NCBI GenBank assembly: GCA_016705365.1
Contig: JADIYI010000008.1
Location: forward strand, 1,178,001 to 1,242,000
DNA: 64,000 bases
DNA from: Gammaproteobacteria bacterium
GTDB lineage: Bacteria > Pseudomonadota > Gammaproteobacteria > Pseudomonadales > UBA5518
Direction of reading: 5' to 3'
How positions within the stretch are numbered: position 1 is the stretch's first letter; every line of letters starts with the position of its first letter. Positions 60,248 to 64,000 of this stretch are shown here, piece by piece. The position numbers and the translations under genes are program-made. The notes beneath the pieces were generated by a model. It was not told the DNA's origin, made no database searches, and worked only from the letters and a program-made list of their open reading frames with translations.

Positions 60248-61534
60248 ATGGATGTACAACTGTCAGGCTCAGCCCAAGGCCCGCTCAAGGGTATCCGCGT
60301 CATCGATATCACCTCCATGATCACCGGCCCATTGTGCAGCCAGCAGTTGGGTGACCTCGGTGCCGATGTCATCAAGGTAGAGCCCATCCACGGGGAGGTC
60401 GCACGCTGGATGGCGCCGCCGCAGAAGGCGGGCCTCAGCGGTTTTTATACCCAGATGAATCGCAACAAGCGCAGTCTCGCACTGGACCTGAAACATCCCG
60501 AAGGCATTGCCATCGTCAAAAAGCTGGCGCAAACCGCAGATATCCTGGTGGAAAATTTTCGCGGCGGTGTGCCCGACCGACTGGGTATCGGCTACGAGGA
60601 CCTGCGCCTGCTGAACGAAAAATTGATTTATGTATCCATCACTGGCTTCGGCCCTACCGGACCCTATTCCCACAAACCCGCTTACGATCCCCTGGCTCAG
60701 GGCCTGGTCGGCATGATGCATATCCAGGGCATGGCCTTTGGCGGCAAGCCGCAACTGATCCAGTCCGCCATTGTCGACAAGACCACGGCGACCACTGCCG
60801 CCGGGGTGGCGATGGCCGCGCTTTACGCCCGCGATCGCCCCGGTGGCACCGGGCTGGGTCAGCGCGTGGACGTACCGATGATTGACGCCTGGGCCACCAA
60901 CTCATTGCCGGACATGATGCCGGTAGACAGCTTCGTGCCCAACGATATGCAGGACCCGGCGCCACTGGCGGTATTGCGCACCTTCGAAACCGGTGACGGC
61001 TTCGTGGTGGGCATGGCACTGCAGGATAACCACTTCCGGAACCTGTGCCAGGCACTGGAATGCAGCGAACTGCTGGAGCGGGAGGGAATGCGCAATGTGG
61101 GCGAGCGCATCGCGGACTTCGGTCCCTGGCTGGAGGCCATCGGCGAGGTGATGAAGCGCTTCACCACTGCCGAGTTGCTGTTGCGCCTCGACGCCGTAGG
61201 CGTCCCCTTCGGACCGGTTAAAACGGTGCGCGAATTCGCCGAGGATCCGCAGGCCAGGCACAACCGCACCATCTTTGACGCCGAGCATCCCGAAGCCGGC
61301 ACCATGCGCTATGTGCGTTACCCGGGGCATCTTTCCGCGACGCCCGCCGCCCTCTACCGCCACCCCCCGCGACTGGGTGAGCACAGCCGGGAAGTGTTGC
61401 GGGAGGCGGGGTACGGCGACAGCGACATTGAGAAACTGTTACACGACAAGGTGGTCGGCAGCTTCCAGACGCCGGTCACCGAGTCGCGACACAGACCTGC
61501 GCTACCCGCGGGTGAAGGCGCCGGAGCGGGCTGA
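60248..61534 (+). CDS. CaiB/BaiF family CoA-transferase (family III)
   Basis: 428 residues. Motifs of the family are GIRVIDITSMITGPLCSQQL near the start, DLGADVIKVEP, NRNKRSLALDLKHPEG and the catalytic Asp in KPAYDPLAQGL (near residue 150). These enzymes move CoA between carboxylic acids. ATG at 60248 with GAGG about nine bases upstream; the frame stays open to 60086 but passes over the palindrome. The last gene of block B; its substrate is unknown and no partner gene is adjacent. Confidence 0.9.
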   Translation: MDVQLSGSAQGPLKGIRVIDITSMITGPLCSQQLGDLGADVIKVEPIHGEVARWMAPPQKAGLSGFYTQMNRNKRSLALDLKHPEGIAIVKKLAQTADILVENFRGGVPDRLGIGYEDLRLLNEKLIYVSITGFGPTGPYSHKPAYDPLAQGLVGMMHIQGMAFGGKPQLIQSAIVDKTTATTAAGVAMAALYARDRPGGTGLGQRVDVPMIDAWATNSLPDMMPVDSFVPNDMQDPAPLAVLRTFETGDGFVVGMALQDNHFRNLCQALECSELLEREGMRNVGERIADFGPWLEAIGEVMKRFTTAELLLRLDAVGVPFGPVKTVREFAEDPQARHNRTIFDAEHPEAGTMRYVRYPGHLSATPAALYRHPPRLGEHSREVLREAGYGDSDIEKLLHDKVVGSFQTPVTESRHRPALPAGEGAGAG

Positions 61535-61551
61535 TCGTGCAGTTCATTGAT

Positions 61552-61612
61552 CGGCCCGGCTGCGTGTGCGGTACGGCTGCACCTGTCGGTGGACGGTGTG
61601 CGGCAGCCCTGA
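61552..61612 (+). pseudogene. Displaced, decayed copy of the yceI 3' end
   Basis: The frame reads GPAACAVRLHLSVDGVRQP and stop, matching the yceI C-terminus GPAAREVQLRLSVEGVRQP and stop. Over 61 bases it agrees with 54944-55004 at about 52 positions, and weaker similarity runs some 35 bases past the stop. No upstream part of the gene is present. It marks the right edge of block B, 21 bases before the converging luciferase-like stop. Confidence 0.75.
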
Positions 61613-61633
61613 TACGCGGAGCGAACGCTCAGA

Positions 61634-62635
61634 CTATGAAGCGACGGTGCCGGGCTCGAGACCAAAAGCCCGGGCCAGCAGTTCGAACGAGTGCAGCCGG
61701 TCCCTGAAATGGAAGGTATTGCATACCGCCATCACCTCGTCGGCCCGGTAGCGGCGGGCGAACTCTTCCACCCGCTCGCGCACGGTTTCCGCGGTACCCA
61801 CCGCGCGGGCCGCTGAAACACCCTGCACAAAGGCGTGCTCCTCGGCACTGAATCGATGTTGCTCCGCTTCCTCGGGCGAGCACACCTGCACCGCGCCGCG
61901 TTGGGTCAGGAAGCGGATATAGGTGAGATCGGCCGCGCGCGTCATGGCCTCGGCCTGTTGTGTGGTGTCGGCGCAGAATACGTTCATCGCGATCATCACG
62001 CGCGGTTCGCGCTGCAGCACGCCGGGGCGAAAGCGCTGGCGATAAAGCTCCACGATGCGCGGATCGAATTGCGGGTTGATGAACAATGCCACGCTGTAGG
62101 GCAGGCCGAGTTCGGCCGCGAGCAGTGCGCTGTCCGCGCTGGTGCCGAGCACCCAGACCGGGATCGATCCGTACGGCGTCGGCCCCACGCGCGGCTTGAA
62201 GTCGGGGCTCCACAACGCCTCGGTCAGGGTTTTCACCAGCTGCGGGAAGCGTTCGAATTTCGGGCGTCCGTCAGTAGCCAGCGCGATTGCCGCGTTCATG
62301 TCCGCGCCCGGTGCACGGCCCACGCCGAGATCCACCCGTCCGGGATACAGGTTCGACAACACCGCAAAGTTCTCTGCCACCTTGTAGGCGCTGTAATGCG
62401 GCAGCATCACGCCGCCCGAGCCGATGCGGATGCTGTGGGTCGCGGCGCCGATTGCCGCCAGCAGCACCTCGGGCGAACTGCCCGCGATCACCGGTGAATC
62501 GTGATGTTCCGATACCCAGATGCGGGCATAGCCGAGCTGCTCCACGAAGCGCGCGAGTTGCAGCGTTTCGGCAAGCGCGGTGCGGGCGTCGCTGCCGGCG
62601 CGGACGATGGACTGGTCGAGAACGGAAAGCTGCAT
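61634..62635 (-). CDS. LLM-class flavin-dependent oxidoreductase (luciferase-like)
   Basis: 333 residues from ATG 62635 (MQLSVLDQSIVRAGSDARTA). The TIM-barrel segments ARFVEQLGYARIWVSEHHDS, IGSGGVMLPHYSAYKVAENF, LGVGRAPG and VWVLGTSADSALLAAELGLP are typical of the MsnO8 type of single-component luciferase-like monooxygenases. It would use reduced FMN from a separate reductase; the substrate is unknown. The upstream open frame to 63067 is a shadow of the next gene. Divergent from the MBL gene, 205 bases apart; nothing else seen in that gap. Confidence 0.9.
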   Translation of the reverse strand: MQLSVLDQSIVRAGSDARTALAETLQLARFVEQLGYARIWVSEHHDSPVIAGSSPEVLLAAIGAATHSIRIGSGGVMLPHYSAYKVAENFAVLSNLYPGRVDLGVGRAPGADMNAAIALATDGRPKFERFPQLVKTLTEALWSPDFKPRVGPTPYGSIPVWVLGTSADSALLAAELGLPYSVALFINPQFDPRIVELYRQRFRPGVLQREPRVMIAMNVFCADTTQQAEAMTRAADLTYIRFLTQRGAVQVCSPEEAEQHRFSAEEHAFVQGVSAARAVGTAETVRERVEEFARRYRADEVMAVCNTFHFRDRLHSFELLARAFGLEPGTVAS

Positions 62636-62840
62636 CGGGTCTGTACCTGGATCGTGAGCGAGGGCGGGTTTGTGCGGCCGCGCCGTGGCGGCCGGCGCAA
62701 GAGCATAATGAGGTGCGCACGGCGCGGTGATCAAGACTATTTGATCCGCAACGGCGCACAGCGCACGGCTTATGTGAAAAACTGCCCGCCAGCGCACGGC
62801 GGAGCGCTGTTCACGTACTTTTCCATAGTTGGAGGCACCG

Positions 62841-64000
62841 ATGGATATCGTCAGGCAACTGGTCGAGAGCCGACCGGATTTTTTCGCGAACCGATTCGCG
62901 CATCTCGAACGGGCGGCGCGGATCAACGATTTCATCCATGCCTCGCCGGGCTCGACCTGGGCGTACATGCTGCTGACCGAGGCGGGACGCATCATCATCA
63001 ACACCGGTCTCGGCATCGAAGCGGCGATCCACAAGAAAGCCTTCGATGCAGTCTGTGCCGGCCCCACGCCGTATATCGTGTTGCTGCAGGGGCACGTGGA
63101 TCATCTCGGCGGTGTGAACCGGTTTCGCGAGCCCGGCACCCGGCTCATCGCCCAGCGCAACAACGCGGCGTGCCAGCGCGATGACGAGCGCATCCGCCCG
63201 CTGCGCCAGCGCCAGTCCTCGATCTGGTTTGGCGAGCAGATCAAGGATATGGCCCGGCTGGCGGGCCAGCCGGGGGCGGACTTTCACCAGGACCAGCCGT
63301 TGCCGGATATCAGTTTCGATGACCGGCTCGAACTCGAACTCGGAGGGCTCAACCTCGAACTGCTGTCGGTGCCAGGCGGTGAAACCATCGACAGCTGCGC
63401 GCTGTGGCTGCCCGAGCACGGAATCGTGTTCAGCGGCAACATGTTCGGGCCGCTGTTCCCGCATTTCCCGAATTTCAACACCATCCGCGGCGATCGCTAC
63501 CGTTTCGTGGAACCCTACCTGGAGTCGCTCGCGCGGGTGCGTGCGCTCGAACCCGAGATGCTGATCCCCGGCCGCTTCGAGCCGGTGGTGGGCAGGGAAC
63601 TGATCCGCAGCTGCCTCGACCGGCTCGAGGCGGCGGTCCGCCATGTTCACGAGGCAACGCTGGAGGGAATGAACCGGGGCACGGATATCTGGACCCTGAT
63701 GCGCACCATCGACTTGCCCGAATCGCTGTATGTCGGACAGGGCTACGGCAAGGTGAGCTGGTGCGTGCGCACGATCTGGGAGAGTTATATGGGCTGGTTC
63801 AAGGCCGAGGCCACCAGCGAACTCTATCCCACGCAGCCGCGCGAGATCCATGCCGAACTGGTGGCACTTGCCGGCATCGATGCGGTACTCGCGCGCGGCA
63901 GCGAAAAACTCGATGCGGGTGACCCCGAGGCCGCCTGTCTGTTTGCCGAGGCGGCGCTGGCGCAGGACCCTCACAACAACATGGCCCTGCAACTGTCGCT
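62841..64000 (+). CDS. MBL-fold protein with alkylsulfatase-like dimerisation region (cut by window end)
   Basis: 386 residues are visible; the gene continues past the window. The MBL motif reads LLQGHVDHLGG: Gln83 stands where the first His of HxHxDH is expected, while His85, Asp87 and His88 remain. IFSGNMFGPLFP replaces the usual GD segment. The later part (YVGQGYGKVSWCVRTIWESY then MGWFKAE) resembles the alkylsulfatase (BDS1/SdsA) dimerisation domain. It may bind one metal or be a non-classical hydrolase. GGAGG lies six bases upstream of ATG. Confidence 0.8.
   Translation, partial: MDIVRQLVESRPDFFANRFAHLERAARINDFIHASPGSTWAYMLLTEAGRIIINTGLGIEAAIHKKAFDAVCAGPTPYIVLLQGHVDHLGGVNRFREPGTRLIAQRNNAACQRDDERIRPLRQRQSSIWFGEQIKDMARLAGQPGADFHQDQPLPDISFDDRLELELGGLNLELLSVPGGETIDSCALWLPEHGIVFSGNMFGPLFPHFPNFNTIRGDRYRFVEPYLESLARVRALEPEMLIPGRFEPVVGRELIRSCLDRLEAAVRHVHEATLEGMNRGTDIWTLMRTIDLPESLYVGQGYGKVSWCVRTIWESYMGWFKAEATSELYPTQPREIHAELVALAGIDAVLARGSEKLDAGDPEAACLFAEAALAQDPHNNMALQLS

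Larger units (their letters stand above)
55005..61551. other. Accessory block B (heme-copper oxidase island bounded by yceI 3'-end copies)
   Basis: Five genes lie between the intact yceI 3' end and a decayed copy of it. Removing the block would place yceI next to the converging luciferase-like gene. The first 256 bases (55005-55260) hold no gene; they should carry the oxidase promoter, but I found no confident hexamers. No integrase seen. Edges are inferred from the duplicated yceI end. Confidence 0.55.

Noticed and set aside
1..64000. CRISPR arrays, tRNA/rRNA genes, transposase or integrase genes
   Set aside because: Looked for by reading both strands; none recognised. A covariance-model search would be needed to exclude small RNAs.

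Overview
The window is high-GC chromosomal DNA of a gammaproteobacterium. The housekeeping genes and their order fit this group: miaB-phoH-ybeY-corC-lnt followed by leuS-lptE-holA, and grxD/rnt-pyrC/motY-argG, an arrangement like that of Pseudomonas. Lipoprotein maturation and LPS-assembly genes show a Gram-negative envelope, and motY implies a polar-type flagellar motor. Abundant acyl-CoA, crotonase and CoA-ligase genes suggest a lipid-degrading, probably aerobic and possibly marine organism. I cannot name the species.

1-9.5 kb: a minus-strand block (miaB, phoH, ybeY, corC, lnt, leuS, lptE, truncated holA) for tRNA modification, ribosome/RNA maturation, lipoprotein acylation and LPS assembly. 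leuS carries an in-frame 54-bp perfect palindrome. 9.5-13 kb: two PLP aminotransferases and an omega-amidase (a glutamine-transaminase/omega-amidase pair). 13-22.7 kb: a ferritin-like di-iron protein divergent from an AraC regulator, a crotonase, an acyltransferase, metallo-beta-lactamase (MBL)-fold hydrolases including gloC, dinG, yqcC and a zinc alcohol dehydrogenase. 22.7-26.5 kb: a conserved but uncharacterised envelope cassette (ATP-grasp ligase, seven-TM inactive transglutaminase, retropepsin-like lipoprotein). 26.6-38.6 kb: metR, glpK, argF-argD, grxD, rnt, pyrC, motY, argG, prfC and a glutathione peroxidase. 38.8-42.4 kb: an exonuclease/GIY-YIG fusion, a secreted methyltransferase-like protein, a small lipoprotein and a serine beta-lactamase-fold hydrolase.

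42.4-61.6 kb looks accessory and consists of two blocks inserted around a yceI-like gene. Block A (about 42.43-54.36 kb) is an acyl-CoA catabolic cluster: two acyl-CoA dehydrogenases, CoA ligase, MaoC hydratase, thiolase-like protein with a DUF35 partner, SDR, phosphotransferase, thioesterase, FAD amine-oxidase/desaturase-like protein and a tandem HxlR regulator. The thiolase lacks its usual nucleophilic cysteine, which suggests side-chain cleavage by an aldolase-type reaction. Block B (about 55.0-61.55 kb) encodes a heme-copper oxidase with unusual subunits (cytochrome c fused N-terminally to the CuA subunit; no His-Tyr cross-link tyrosine in subunit I), a SCO copper chaperone, a PAS-like/GAF/BTAD regulator and a CaiB-type CoA-transferase.

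In both blocks the gene at the left edge is intact and a decayed copy of its 3' end lies at the right edge (bla 3' end at 42398-42431 and 54359-54392; yceI 3' end at 54944-55004 and 61552-61612). This is the footprint of insertion at a gene 3' end, repeated twice in tandem, with no integrase visible. Beyond it, 61.6-64 kb holds a luciferase-like monooxygenase and an MBL-fold protein cut by the window end. No tRNA, rRNA, CRISPR array or transposase gene was recognised.
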